Positions 10,080 to 22,302 of a DNA stretch of 64,000 nucleotides are shown one piece after another (position 1 is the first letter of the stretch; every line of letters begins with the position of its first letter). Source of the stretch: Clarkia xantiana subsp. parviflora (Eukaryota; Streptophyta; Magnoliopsida; Myrtales; Onagraceae); NCBI GenBank assembly GCA_036873135.1, contig JAPTYO010000002.1, positions 2,624,952 to 2,688,951 on the forward strand, written 5' to 3'. The notes beneath the pieces are model-generated. The model saw only the letters and a program-made list of their open reading frames with translations, did no database searches and had not been told where the DNA came from. The position numbers and the translations under genes were made by a program.

Positions 10080-11342
10080 GTTTTTTGAGATGCTACTCAA
10101 ACTCATGCAACTAAACTTACATATGGTTATATCTATTAGTTAATTGTGGAAACTTAATGTATTTTGTATTCCTTTTATTTGGTTATATTATGACTATTAT
10201 GAATGAGGATTCAAATGTTGGCTTCAAAGTAATATGGTTGTTTTATAATTATGGTTTGAGATTTCTATTATACAATTAGGTGAAAAAAATTCAATATGCC
10301 GCGGGAGTAACTCGCCGATAAAGAGAGTCTAAAAAAGTCGCAAGCTGTTATTTTGTCCGACGAAATAAGTCGTCAAAAATATATCGGCAAATGAGGTTGC
10401 CAATAATAGCCATTTTTTTGACTAAGAAACTCGCCAGTAAAAGTCGTATATTTTACCGGCGAGTTGTCTCGCCGTTAAAGCACATTTTTCCGGCAATATA
10501 ACTCGCCGGTAAAAACTCTCTTTTTTACCGGCGAAATAACTCGTTGATAAAATCAATTTTATTGGCGAGCTTTTTCGCCGGTAAAAGTCATGTTTTTTTA
10601 CCGGCGAGTTTTCTCGCCGTTAAAGCACATTTTTTCCGGCAACATAATTCGCCGGTAAAAATTTATCTTTTTTACCGGGGAAATAACTCGCCGATAAAAC
10701 GCTATTTTCACCGGCGACTAAGTCTCACCAATAAATTCTCATATTTTTACCGGCAAAATAACTCGCCGGGAATAAGTAATATTTTATTGTTTTTTAATAA
10801 GTCTTTCTCGGCAAAATATCTCGCCGGTAAAAGGTTATTAGTTTTACCGGCCATCTCTAACTCGCCGGTAAAACATTTACCGGCGCCGCTTTACCGGCGA
10901 GATTGATCGGCGAAAAATTTCGCCGGGATGACTTTTACCGGCGAAAATAGGGCTTTTACCGGCCACTAACCCTCGCCGGTAAATGGGGTATTTCTTGTAG
11001 TGAACAACACATCTGATAGTTAAGACTTCGAATATCAACATTTAAAAACTAAAATATTGATTAGATAATTGGGATTGTTTTAAGTGCTTAACCCTTTATT
11101 AAAATATGAATGCTCATAGTCATATAGTGGATCGATTAAGAAGAAGCCATCAATCAAACCGAGAAGAGTGTAAATACAATGATTCCCGAACACGATAAGC
11201 TCTAAATCTCTATCTTTCATTCATCACACACTGATCAAATCAAACATGTCCATGCATCAACCTACCCCTGCCTGCCACTCTCAAGTAGGACAAATATATA
11301 GCATTAATCAAGTAACGAGGACGGCCACAAACCTTCTCACAC

Positions 11343-14033
11343 TCACAAGGAGAAGGGTTTTGCATACACATCGAAGGGTGAGCATGATGTTAATTGCGGC
11401 TCCTGTTCAATCAATCACTCACAAAATCAGCAACCAAACTCAAAATTTAAAGCCACCATACATAACTCTCAATTTAACCAAACATTACCTGTTTAAGCCC
11501 TCCAGTACTTAGACTACCACCGGACACAAGCATGGTAATTAGTGACGTGACCACACCCCCTCCAATATCTGCACCACCACCAGTACTTCGAATAGTGGTG
11601 CGCATTGAATTCAGTATACTACCGTATGTGCCTCCCTGACCGCGTTCAATTGCTTGGATGAAGCAGAATGTCATGGCACCAGTGGATGTGATCTTTGATA
11701 AAGCCTGTAATGAACCCGTAGCTGAATTAAAAACTCAAACTTTGAGATTGATTATAAGAGACAACAGCTCATGAATTTTCTAAGGCTTACTGATGTGTCA
11801 GCTGAGGTCTGGTTATCGTCACAACCGCTGAAAGAAATTACTTCTCCACCGCTCGTCCCTTTCCATAGACCTGATCGAGGCCGGTGATCCTCCCACACAT
11901 ACTGTCCGCTCCTTTAATTAAACAAAGGAATGATATCAGGAAGATGAGAAATAGCTGCCTACTGAATCACATAAATATGGCTAAATTGGTTGGACTTTTG
12001 TGAAGTCCTGATTGAAGGTTATAATTTAAAAAGTTCAAACATGAATTCATGTTGGATTGAAATAGGAGCATATATAAATACTCAATTCCCACAGTCGACT
12101 AGCAAAATATGATTATTTTCTCCTATATCAGTCTTTTCTAAAGGCAGACAGCTCTTTGTCTACTTCCATATGGTTTAATAATTCTCAGAAATATGCAATT
12201 TTAACCAAAAGTCCTACCTATGTTTAAGTTGAGATAATAAATATTCTTAAACTAAGATTTGTTGAATGATAGAAGAAGAGAGTTTACCTGTTCATTCTGC
12301 AAAGGAATGGTAAGTCTAAGATGGTGCCGCTGTGGCAAGCATCTATTATTGCATGCAGCTTGACCCCAGGAATAAGTGGTCTGACTATTAACGCATTGAT
12401 CTCGTCATCAACAATCATACCCTGAGTTTCAAAGTCCAGGGGACATAAGGTTTCATCATATCCATCAGCTTCATCGCCACTGTAATTCCTCTGCTGTGAA
12501 CCATGTCCTGAGTAGTGAAAAAAAAGGGAATCTCCAGGTTGACAACCTTGAACCAGCCAATACAAGGCCATCTTCATATTGTGTTTATTAGGAATTCTGT
12601 AAGGATCAGTTTCTTCTTCTGCAAAATAAACCCAACCAAGCCTTTCAGATCGTGTAGGAATTCACATATTGTATTTAGAAAGAGATTAGTAGTGATTTTT
12701 GTTAGTCTAGCGAAAATTTGTATAATAAACTACGGAACAGTAATGCCAGTAAATTCATCCTATGAGGCATGCTGTCATCTCCGAGGATGCAGGTAAACTG
12801 TTCCAGTGTAACAAAGTTATACGGAGTTGAATTTGTGAAAGTCTAGAGAAAATTTAGCATATTGTAACATATGCAAAACATATCCAAGAAACGAACACAA
12901 GAGAATATATCATGGAGAGAATAGTGAGGTTATGATATGCATCAAGACATAATGCCACATGCAGACTCCAATATAGTAAAGTTGTAGCTCATCTACACTT
13001 GCACTTTTCTGCTTCTAATCTCAGGTTTATGTAACTAGTTCCGAGTATTAGGCTATTAGCAACACAGAGACATCTGAAGCTAGCAACATCTAAGGATAAC
13101 ACTTAATGGTTCCTATTCTACTTTTAAGAGCAAGCATGTTGATCACATATTTTCTCCCATAATTTGATATTGTTGAAAGCCAAAAAATAAAAAAATATGT
13201 AATGGAACAAAGGACATTCAGAGTAGTTCTACTCTTCTTTATTGGTCATAAAAGGAGTTCTTGTCTGCCATACTTTCCTCCACGGGAAATCACCATCTAC
13301 ATTAGTACACTACATTATGAGGCTGAGGCATCACACCAGAACTCACTTAGTTTGGCCCCTTTAATTTCTAGTCACTCGTCTTGGTTAGCATCTTACAAAC
13401 AAACACTTGAAGGTTCATATCACCCTAGAAGTAGTTAAATAAAAAACTCACTAAGAATTTGATTGATGATCATCTCCAATGGAGAAATTATATCTTATAA
13501 ATATACAATAATCTACAGAAATCTTAAATTTTATCATCTAAACCACAGAGTGCATCTAAATAACTACAGCTACTAAGAAGCAACTCGCATAAAGTACAGA
13601 ACACAGAGCATGGGAAACATCAATATCAATTAATGCATTTCATAGATGTGATAGCAGAAAGGGAGGGACGGGAAGAATTACCAGTAAGCATAAGAATGGA
13701 GGATTCAGGGAAATGAAACTTATTGATGAGCAGATACTTCATGCACTTGGCGTCGTTAATACAACCCTTCAGCTCGTGCCGCGAGTACCTGTACGATATG
13801 CCAACGATCACGGCACGCTTCCGTCCATGAGCGCTCGGGGGCTGACCTGGAGGCGCGTGATTGTATGGCGAGGGAGGAGGGACGTAGGATGGAGGAGGAC
13901 CAGACCGAGGATCGGCGATTTGAGTTACCGCCTTGCAGATTGCGCAACGAATGGAACTGGCCCCCGGTGGCAGCTGCAGAGGAGTCCGGCAGCCGGAGCA
14001 ATTTACCAGCATCAGCGGAGGTGGTTGATACAT
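11343..14033 (-). CDS. AMC1: Type I metacaspase with LSD1-type zinc finger (AMC1-like)
   Basis: Five exons on the minus strand (14033-13682, 12618-12288, 11911-11791, 11704-11489, 11402-11343) join in frame with GT-AG introns to give 359 residues; I recall Arabidopsis AMC1 at about 367. Metacaspases are Arg/Lys-specific cysteine proteases; AMC1 promotes hypersensitive cell death and is held in check by LSD1. The N-terminus has an LSD1-type zinc finger (C12, C15, C30, C33) and a Pro-rich linker to about residue 70. The caspase-like p20 region starts at GRKRAVIVGISYR. Catalytic His156 is in HYSGHGSQ and Cys212 in DACHSGT; a p10-like part follows and the protein ends FDVYAKPFSL. All key residues are present. 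The first intron is about 1.06 kb. The start ATG is the first of the frame and gives the expected MYxPPP N-terminus. Confidence 0.96.
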
Positions 14034-15346
14034 TGAGGTAATACAATGACAATTAATGATGCGACAATAGGCAGAAATCTCTAGCAGGCGATGCTTCAGA
14101 TTCTATTACAGTCAAGAAGAAAATGAAATCTTCTGTTGCCGTCGGATAAAGATGCATTGATAGGAAGAAGACAACCAATAGAATGATCGGAGCTCCGTCG
14201 TGACGTATTCACGGAACGAAGCGCGTTTTTAAGTCAACGAACTTATTTTCCCCCAACTAACCCAAAAAAACCAAATATTGCTACTTGCTCCATTATAAAT
14301 AAATATTTTTTTGCCACTAAATTTTATTTAGGGTTAATGGATCATTTGATATAACATCTTTGATCCATTTTAATTTTTAGTGTAATAAGTATTTTTATTT
14401 ATATTTTTTTTGTATAATATGTTTGGAATGTATACATTTTTTATTCATTTGCTAATCAATTGTTAATGTTGACCATGTGACTTCCAAATGAATACTCTAA
14501 ATATTTGTTTTAATCAGTTTAGTCATTCTCTTACTATACTAAAAATCAAAATTGATTAAACATATATATTGCATAATAATATGAATATTTTTTATAAAAC
14601 TTGAAATAATGGGTTGCGTGTTGTGCCATATGACAAAATAGACAAGGAAAGCTATTTATGACAAAATAGACAAGGAAAGACTATTTTTTTAAGCGGCGTA
14701 ATTACACTGGTTAGGCTAAGTGTTATTTTCTAACTTTATCGAATATAATTATTTTTTCTTAGATGAGTAATAACAACTAACAAGTACTATCACTAAAAAA
14801 AAGTAACAAATATGAAATATATAGTTTCACTAATCTAACCATGATTATAAATTAGGATGCTGATAATACTAAAAACAATAACTAACACACGCTTTGTGCA
14901 AAATTATTATTTTAAATTAATTTACTAAAATACTATGTATGTTATTATTAAGTAAATTTTTTATAAATAATATATGTAAATTAGAAATATGTGGTATTAT
15001 ACATCACTTGAAAATATTATAATCTATTTTCCCGTTTAAAAAATATGAATCGATACATTTCAAAACTTCATAAATTGTAGTTATATGTAGTAAATTAATA
15101 TACATTTGAATCAAAAAGTTCTATTATTAATTTAAAATCTACTGAATTATTAAAATTGATATATATTTTTATATGGTTTAACCATCCATAATTATTATAT
15201 ATTTTTTATATAAAAAAAAAAACTGTGAAATATTTTGACAAAGAAATGATGAAGTATATTTGTAAAAAAAAAAAAAAAGTTCAGTGCACTTTTTCTAACT
15301 AGTCAAAATTTGGGGTAAGCAATTTGGCACTCATCTCAATATTATG

Positions 15347-15400
<54 letters not shown>

Positions 15401-15826
15401 TTTTCAAATCAATATTATATTGTCAAGGTACTATTCTTATCTTCTGTTTTGAGTTTTGAGGAAAAGAATACTTTTCTTTATTCCGTATATTGATCGTGAT
15501 TTTTGTAAACTACTAGTTAATATTTTATTATTTTCAATTATTTGTAGGGCTCAAAGTAGATGGTGAAGGAGAAAGAAGGATGATAATGGTCCTGCAGCCA
15601 GCTTTGAAGATTCAGTACCCTTCAAAAGTAATAATTTAGGGTCAAAGAATCCCCAAAAGGAAAAGGGAAACCTTAGGTAATTAATTGCCTTCTTGTTCTT
15701 TATTTATAAACCTCAGGATTCTTCAACTACAACTCTACAAGGAGAGTTTATTTTTTTATTTCTTGCCAAACACAAGGAGAGACCATTGGCTTCTGCTATT
15801 ATTTGAGGGCATTGACGAGATTAGAC
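14034..15826. other. AMC1 5' leader/promoter, then AT-rich intergenic DNA
   Basis: 14034-14230 is probably leader and core promoter of the metacaspase gene. Beyond that I see no gene. A 24-base unit containing TATGACAAAATAGACAAGGA is repeated at about 14629-14681, and a long (TA)n microsatellite lies at 15349-15392. Confidence 0.45.
15349..15392. repeat. (TA)n microsatellite
   Basis: About 22 uninterrupted TA dinucleotides followed by a T run. Confidence 0.95.
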
Positions 15827-16501
15827 TAGGGCCGGCAATGGTGCGCCGAAAATTAAATAACCATAGTTATTCAAACCATTTACCGCAACGGTTAACCGTA
15901 TCATTATGGTGATGGGCGGTTATGGTGATGAATCTTGTAACCGCAATGGTTATGGTTATGGTATTCAATCCATAACCGCGGTTATAACCATCACCTCTAT
16001 ATATATAATATTAATACATATATTACTAATAATACTTATATTGTTATATATATACATTATTATTATACTTTAATTATTAGTCAAATATTATAATTCTTAT
16101 TTCGTTCCCTTTCTCACCCACCATTTTTTTTGTCTATGTTACTTATTATTAGGTAACCACGATTGGAAGCGATGGTGAATGAGGATCGAAGATCGCAAGT
16201 GATAGGTGATTGAAGATGTTTTTTTTAATTAAGTGAAACAATTAAGTTATGTTTAATTTGGATTTCGTGTATAAAACAATAAATGTATGTTTACTTTTCT
16301 TGTATGAAATAATGATGTTGTATTAGTTTGAATGATTGTGGTTAAATGATTTAATCGTGGTTAAAAACCATGGTTATAGTTATGGTTATGGTATGAAGAA
16401 TCATAACCGCAGTGGTTATGGTTATGGTATGAGTGAAAAAAATATGGTATGGTTATGGTATTAGTGCTATTCGCACCATACCCTCACCATCGCCAGCCCT
16501 A
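15827..16501. mobile_element. Non-autonomous hAT element (675 bp)
   Basis: The ends are TAGGGCCGGCAATGGTG and, on the opposite strand, TAGGGCTGGCGATGGTG. The 8-bp flanks GATTAGAC (15819-15826) and AATTAGAC (16502-16509) match at seven positions, fitting the 8-bp TSD of hAT elements. The inside has many GGTTATGG repeats in both orientations near each end and an AT-rich centre with no coding capacity. Confidence 0.85.
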
Positions 16502-16509
16502 AATTAGAC

Positions 16510-17125
16510 ATGATGAAGTACTTATATCTGCATAAGGTAATCTAACGTCCTACAATCAGTTAGGATTGTGAAAGTTCGACCACTATGTAGTTTGGTAAAA
16601 ATATTCTAGACAAAATTAGGCCTCTCAATTTTGGATCAGATCTGAAATGAACTCGAAATTGATCGGGCCCGGGTCGGGATTGGATCCCAACTTTGAGTGT
16701 TCAAGCCGGTTTCGTTTTGATCTAGGAAACAACTGGTCGGGTTCAGGTCTAATATTAGACCCTCTGATTCAGATATATTTAAGTTATAGATATTAATATA
16801 TAAAATATATAATAATTAATATATTAAAAGTAAAATCAAACAAATAACAAAATAGAAACCCTAGATTCATCACTTTCTGTCTTCTCTCAATTACTCTTCA
16901 TCTCCTCAAATTTCAAAGGCTCAATCAACGCTTAAACATAGTCACAACTCAACTCATCGAATCAAAGACTCACAGTAAGTGGAGACAGAAAAGTATAATT
17001 CTCATATGCGTTCGACTTAGTCACCCAGAAAGAATCATCAATTATGATTTATGAATCGCATATTCTAATTCCCGACGCCTGAATCGATGACTCGAAATTG
17101 ACGATTGTATTCTCCACTGCAGGGA
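16510..17125. other. Intergenic stretch with a gene-leader-like segment
   Basis: No intact gene. A segment at about 16850-17000 (AAACCCTAGATTCATC, then pyrimidine-rich sequence ending CAGTAAGT) resembles a plant 5' leader with a splice donor. The GC-rich flank at about 16640-16780 and the similar GGTCGAGTTC/GGGTTTAAATTGACC sequence at about 18290-18440 may be the two ends of an older element into which the elements at 17135-18149 inserted. Confidence 0.3.
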
Positions 17126-17134
17126 TAAAATTAT

Positions 17135-17565
17135 GGGTTAACATGTCTTTTGGTCCATGATGTTTGATCACTTTGGGTTTTAGTCCATGATGTTTTTTTT
17201 GCCTAGTTTTAGTACCATATGTTTGCAGATTTTTCTAGTTTTGGTCGGACCGTTACATTCCGTCCATTTTTTCCGTTAAGTGACATGCGCAAGTCACGTG
17301 ATCCACCATAAACTTTCAATTTTGTTCAAATTTGTTCAATTTTGTTCAATGGGTCAATTCCCCCAAATTTGAACAAAATTGAAAATTTATGGTGGATCAC
17401 GTGACTTGCGCATGTCACTTAACGAAAAAATGGACGGAATGTAACGGTCCGACCAAAACTAGAAAAATCTGCAAACATATGGTACCAAAACTAGGCACAA
17501 AAAAAAACATCATGGACTAAAACCCAAAGTGATCAAACATCATGGACCAAAAGACCTGTTAACCC
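17135..17565. mobile_element. Foldback MITE with ~200-bp inverted arms, Mutator-like (431 bp)
   Basis: The element starts GGGTTAACATG and ends with the near-complement (CTGTTAACCC); nearly the whole length folds on itself, with arms of about 200 bp and a small loop around 17340-17370. The 9-bp sequence TAAAATTAT flanks both ends perfectly (17126-17134 and 17566-17574), the TSD size of Mutator-like elements. There is no coding capacity. The near-perfect arms imply recent insertion and would give a long double-stranded RNA if transcribed. Confidence 0.93.
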
Positions 17566-17584
17566 TAAAATTATTGATAGAGAC

Positions 17585-18149
17585 TAGGGGTCCGGACCGG
17601 TTTTTAGCTTGTTTCGGTCGGATACCTAAGTTTTCGGTCCGGTTTTTTCTTTAAAAAAATCCGACCAAAAACCCGTTTGAGGAAAAATAAACCGTCCATT
17701 AGTAGTACGATTTTTTCAGTTCGGTTTTCGGTTTAAACCGAAAATCCAATATTAGCAATTACCATTATAAATTCTTATCATTTTCATGAACTATATCAAA
17801 TCAAAATGATAAATTAATTCCATTATTATAATTAAATAAATTATAAAATAAAAGTAGAAAAAATAATCTTCAAAAGTGCCTCTTTTACAATTTATATTAA
17901 GCTAATTAACTATTTATATTATTTAATATCAACTAATATAATATATATTATATATATTTAATTAACATAGCGGTCGGTTCGGTCCCCACGGTCCTCAAAG
18001 GTCAAAATCCGAACCGGTCCGAAAATCTGAACAAAAGAAAAAAATCCGACCAAAAACCAAACCGAATATTTCGGATTCGGTATTTTCGGTCCGGGCCGGT
18101 CCGGTTTTCACCGGTTTTTCGGACCAACCGGATTTTGGTTTCACCCCTA
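17585..18149. mobile_element. Non-autonomous hAT element (565 bp)
   Basis: Ends are TAGGGGTCCGG and ...CACCCCTA, with GGTCCGG/CCGGACC-rich subterminal sequence. The 8-bp flanks ATAGAGAC (17577-17584) and ATCGAGAC (18150-18157) match at seven positions. It lies only 19 bp from the Mutator-like foldback. No coding capacity. Confidence 0.85.
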
Positions 18150-18157
18150 ATCGAGAC

Positions 18158-18745
18158 ATGGAGATAGAGTTCTTTTATAGTGGAGCAGCAAATAACAAGT
18201 TATGAGAAATAAAAGGGTTTGTCAACGAAAATGTAATGGGAGGAGCGAGGAGCAGCAAGCAGCAGCCAATAAGAAACAGAGTGATTTAGGGACAGGTTGC
18301 AGGTTAACCCGGTGACCTGTTAGGTCGAGTTCGATTTCCGAGACCTGACCCATTATGAAGTTCGAGTCGGGTTTAAATTGACCACATATTGACACGCATA
18401 TTGCGGGTTTCGGACCACAAGCCACAGGTTGACCCGTTTTGATAGGCGTAAAAAAAAAAAAAAAAAAAAAATTCTTATGTTTAAACAAAATTCATAGTCG
18501 TTTTGGATTGAGAACCATCACCATTAAGAAGTGAAGGGTCAAAAAAGTATAGTTATAAAATATTAGATTATAGAGTCTTCTACAATGAGAAGAAGCTCAA
18601 GGGCCAGAGTAGTAGATAATAACTGAGTTTTGAGGGTTTTTTTGGCCAAGAGAGTTAAATGTGGTGATATCACATGATAGTGGTAATACTCGTATATTTC
18701 TTGTTCAACCACGGCCCAGCCCAACTCCCAATGTCCGATCCCGAC
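18158..18745. other. Intergenic DNA before the Lunapark gene
   Basis: No gene seen. It contains a GC-rich repeat-like part (18290-18440, see the segment at 16510) and a poly-A run at 18450-18470. The GGCCCA at 18713-18718 is a site II-like motif close to the likely transcription start of Lunapark. Confidence 0.35.
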
Positions 18746-19564
18746 TCTCCTTTCCAATTTTCTCCTTTTCTTGTCTCTTCTTCGTTCATTTCAGACTTTA
18801 GATCGAGCCCAACTCCCAACCATCGCCTTCCTCGACTTTCCGTCACCGTCGGTCGCCGTTTGCCTGAAATCTGCACTTACCGCCAAATTGCGGTAGCCTC
18901 AGGCAAAAGAAGCTTTGCCTTGCTGTCTCTCAGCGATTCTCCGTCTCGTGCGGCCCAATCCCCGTTCACCTTCGTTTCGTCGTCCTTGAGATTCCTACCG
19001 TCTATCGTCGCTGATAATTAACGTATGATCCTCTACATTTCTTTTGTGATTACTTTTTTTCTCCATGGATCTGTTTGGCTTGGGCTCTTTGACAGATGAT
19101 TGGTTATCATTTGAATCTCTGGATTGAGCTTCATTTCGATTATATCACGATCACTGAATTGACCTCATTGAAGCGTATTGTTTGATCATCATTGATGCTT
19201 CTCCGCGCTTGGCCCCTAGCAAGGAATGCCGTTTGTAGATGTCGAATATTATAATTATTGTTTGCTTTTGAAATTTGAAAAGGTTTACGTGTAGGAGTTA
19301 GGACCCAAGCGTTGTACTTCAAACGCAATCGCTCTATATTTGCGCGTATTGTCTTGCTTCCTTGGTTCTATGAGCAAGACTGGCTTTGATCCAACCAAGT
19401 CTGTTCCACTGCTTCTTTTCTTGATTATCGTACTAAACTGGTGAATAGGTACTGCATTGTTGGATGGACATGGATATGATCTGGACTTAAGCCAGTGTTC
19501 TTTATTCCTTAGTGGTCCTGATTTTAGATTGTTTGTATCAATTATTCAGTAGGGGGTCAAATAG
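18746..19564 (+). other. Probable 5' UTR of the Lunapark gene with a leader intron
   Basis: 18746-19022 is pyrimidine-rich, GC-richer than its surroundings, and ends at a good donor (AAC/GTATGA). 19550 follows an acceptor (TTATTCAG) 15 bases before the start codon. The 527-bp interval between them fits a leader intron, common in plant genes. This is inferred from composition and splice motifs only. Confidence 0.5.
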
Positions 19565-22302
19565 ATGGCGACGGCGGGCACCGGTGAAGGTGAAAAGAAG
19601 GATGAAAATACTCCTGTTGCTTCACCTACTACAAAGAAGCAAGCGAGTTTTGTTTCTCGGATTTACAAGGGCATTTTTGGACGGGATGATATTGACAAGA
19701 GGCTGGAAAAGATCTCTAAGGAGGAATCTGCTATTCATACTAGAATGAGGAAGAGATCCATCAGTAGGAGACGAATTCGAGGACAAGCCATCCTCTTTTC
19801 CATCCTCTTCGAGGTGATGCTGCATGTTTGACTATTTGTATCGTGTTTATTTATTTAACCAACTATTCGTACCAAACAAATCAGGCTATAATCATTGTTC
19901 ATCGTTCTTCTTAATAATTTGATCGGGTAGATCATTTGGCCATCAAAGTATCCAGCACTACTTGCTTCATGAGGCCGTGAACGTCTAGGTTAATAGAGTG
20001 GATGAAGATATATAAACACACACGACTGTTCAGAATTCTCTCCTTTGTCTGTCACGGTAACATTTTTTTGCATGTTGTTGCTAATATATATGAGCTGTGA
20101 ACTTGTTGGAACTAGGTGGTCGCTGTGGTGTCTGCTATATTAACAAGGGGACAGTTAGAGATGGACCTGAAGATCAGGGCCCTAAGAATTCTTCCTATGT
20201 TTCTGTGGCCTGGTCTATCATTTGTTGCTTATTCAGCTTATAGGAAGCTGACTGACATCCGTAAGTATCATCTACCATCTGATTGTGGTGCTTGATCTCG
20301 TATAAATTGACAATACCGTCCTTTCTTATTTTCTATTGTTTTCGTATCTAATCAATACTGCATGTGCATCATTGCCCTCTGCAGTGTCAGATCTGGTGGA
20401 AGTTTTTATTTCAGTTTTCTGTCACATTGTGTGAGAAGATAGTGCAGATTAGCAGTATCAATTTAACTGTTATCAAGGAACAAATATACTTCTGAAAGTT
20501 TCTGCGCCTTAAGAAACAGAAGTCTAGTTTTGACTCTTGAGCTTGAGCATTTATGGGTTTTCTTGATAACTAGGTATATGTAACATAACTAAAGGTCGAG
20601 GTCCCTAGCTGAAATGATTGGTTACAGTTTTTTTTTTTTTTTTGGGATCTTGTGTATCCAAATTGGTTGAGTGATATATAGATGTCACATTTGACAACAT
20701 GATTGTCAAAAGTTCCTTCCAGGTTCTCAAGCTCTTGGTTGTGGGAAAGCATGCTAATAATAACAGTTAGAATGTTAGACCACCAAAATGTTACCAGAAC
20801 TTTATGCATCAGGATTCCTTTACCTGCTTCATTTTGGTAAAACTGTGTCTTGAAATCATGTTTATCTTCAGGTGATAATAGGGATCAGAAGACTCTCAAG
20901 AGGCTTCAGACAGAGAAGAAAGAACTTCTTGATGATTTAAAGAACAAAAATAAGTTCTACGAGATACAAGAAATGATTCAGGTGGGTAGTTTAAATCTGT
21001 CCTCTACTGTTTTCTTTACTTGAAGGGGATCGAAGTACAAACTTTTTACTAAATGGTAAAATAAACATCTATTTACTGTAGAAATACGACACTGATCCAG
21101 CGGCCAAGGCAGCTGCTGCAGCTGTCCTTGCATCGAAACTAGGAGCAGATTCAGGTCTTAGGGTGTATGTTGATGATGAGGCTTTGGCAAATGCCTCTCC
21201 TGTGGTTAAAAGCAATGAGGTGGAACTAGTGCAAACCAGTGGGCTCCGTAATAGGAAGGACACACTTGGCAGATCAGTTAGTGATGGGAGCGCTAAAATG
21301 ATTCACCCTTCTGAGAGAGAAGCCCTTCTTCGCCAAGTAAATGACCCTACAGTGGCGTCTTCTCCCCAACCATTGGTGGTTGATCACTATGACCCTCATG
21401 GACCACGGGCTCAGGACAGTGGTTGGATCTCTCAGATTGCTGCTTTTCTTGTTGGCGAGGACCCCACACAATCATATGCACTTATTTGCGGCAGTTGTCA
21501 TAGGCACAATGGTACGTGGACTCTGAACTGTTTTCTGGGATAGATCTTACAAGGAATGACAGTATTCGATTCGTATTTCACTCTGAATCACTCCTATAGA
21601 TGAGCTATGGTTATTGTGAAATTATATTTTTTGTTCGCTATTTCTTTTCATCATGCAACTATTAGAAGGATAGCTTAGTCTGTTTACACTAATTCACTCA
21701 TTACAAACAAGTGAAGGAAAACTCATCCTTTTCTTGCACTTACCTTCGGCTTTAACGGAAAATACATCCAACATGCTCTACTTACATATTTACATTAAAT
21801 AATTTAGTGATACTATTTATGTAAATCATACATTGTGTATAACATATTTGTTGGTTGTTTTTTTTTTGGGTAGGTACATCGATGGTAACTTAGCCTACCG
21901 TTTCATGTCTTTGCTTGTGAATGTAGATTCATGGGTTTAAGTCTCAATTTATCATATTTTGTTGAATGAAGGCATTTTGTGAGGACAGAATTGAAAATAA
22001 ACTTGAGTCAACTACATCTAATGCACCCTTTATAAATGGTATAGATATAGATAAAGATTGAATTATTGTGTGCAGGGCTCGTGGGGAAGGAGGATTTTGT
22101 GCACACAAAGTACTATTGTCCACATTGTGGTGCACTGAATCAAGCGAAGAACTCGTCTAAGACTATGTCGGTGTCCAGTAGCACTGATACCCCTAAGGCA
22201 GCCCTGGTCACAAGAAGTTCTTCCCCAGAAGTTGCTTCCGAATCTGAGATTGTGGAAGCAGCAGAGCAGCAGGTCGGTCCCAATGACTTGGTTGGTCAGT
22301 GA
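19565..22302 (+). CDS. LNP: Lunapark family ER membrane protein
   Basis: Five coding exons (19565-19813, 20116-20260, 20872-20981, 21082-21511, 22076-22302) join in frame to 386 residues. Lunapark sits at three-way junctions of the tubular ER network and stabilises them. In sequence: a polar N-terminus; two hydrophobic segments at about 73-95 (QAILFSILFEVVAVVSAILT) and 107-125; a charged coiled coil at about 132-168; a low-complexity Ala-rich stretch; then the Lunapark zinc ribbon with C304, C307, C326 and C329 (CGSC...CPHC); and a Ser-rich tail. This is the family order, with both termini expected in the cytosol. ATG 19565 starts the only frame linking to exon 2. The gene converges with the trihelix gene, whose stop is about 0.9 kb away. 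Confidence 0.95.

Larger units (their letters stand above)
6688..11002. mobile_element. CACTA (En/Spm) DNA transposon, non-autonomous, 4,315 bp
   Basis: The left end reads CACTACAAAAAATACCCCAT and the right end, on the minus strand, CACTACAAGAAATACCCCAT; both continue into TTACCGGCGA. The 3-bp sequence AAC directly flanks both ends (6685-6687 and 11003-11005), the TSD size expected for CACTA elements. About 750 bp at the left (6700-7440) and 700 bp at the right (10290-10990) are packed with variants of TTACCGGCGAG/GCCGGTAAA in both orientations, matching the subterminal repeats that bind the element's own TNPA-type protein. I see no TNP2-type transposase, so it should depend on a partner element. 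The interior carries a kinesin-7 fragment (9423-10079) and other exon-like sequence. Confidence 0.95.

Noticed and set aside
10544..10906. 120-codon plus-strand frame in the right part of the CACTA element
   Set aside because: It reads through the repeated TTACCGGCGA motifs; the repetitive translation has no family likeness.
10290..10990. CRISPR-like appearance of regularly recurring short motifs
   Set aside because: Repeat length, orientation and spacing vary, the sequence is a plant CACTA subterminal region, and no cas gene exists.
13713..14036. 107-codon plus-strand frame
   Set aside because: Shadow of the first metacaspase exon, which matches the family on the minus strand.
18674..19021. 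115-codon plus-strand frame before Lunapark
   Set aside because: Translation is Ser/Pro/Phe-rich without family likeness, and the position and splice donor fit a 5' UTR better.
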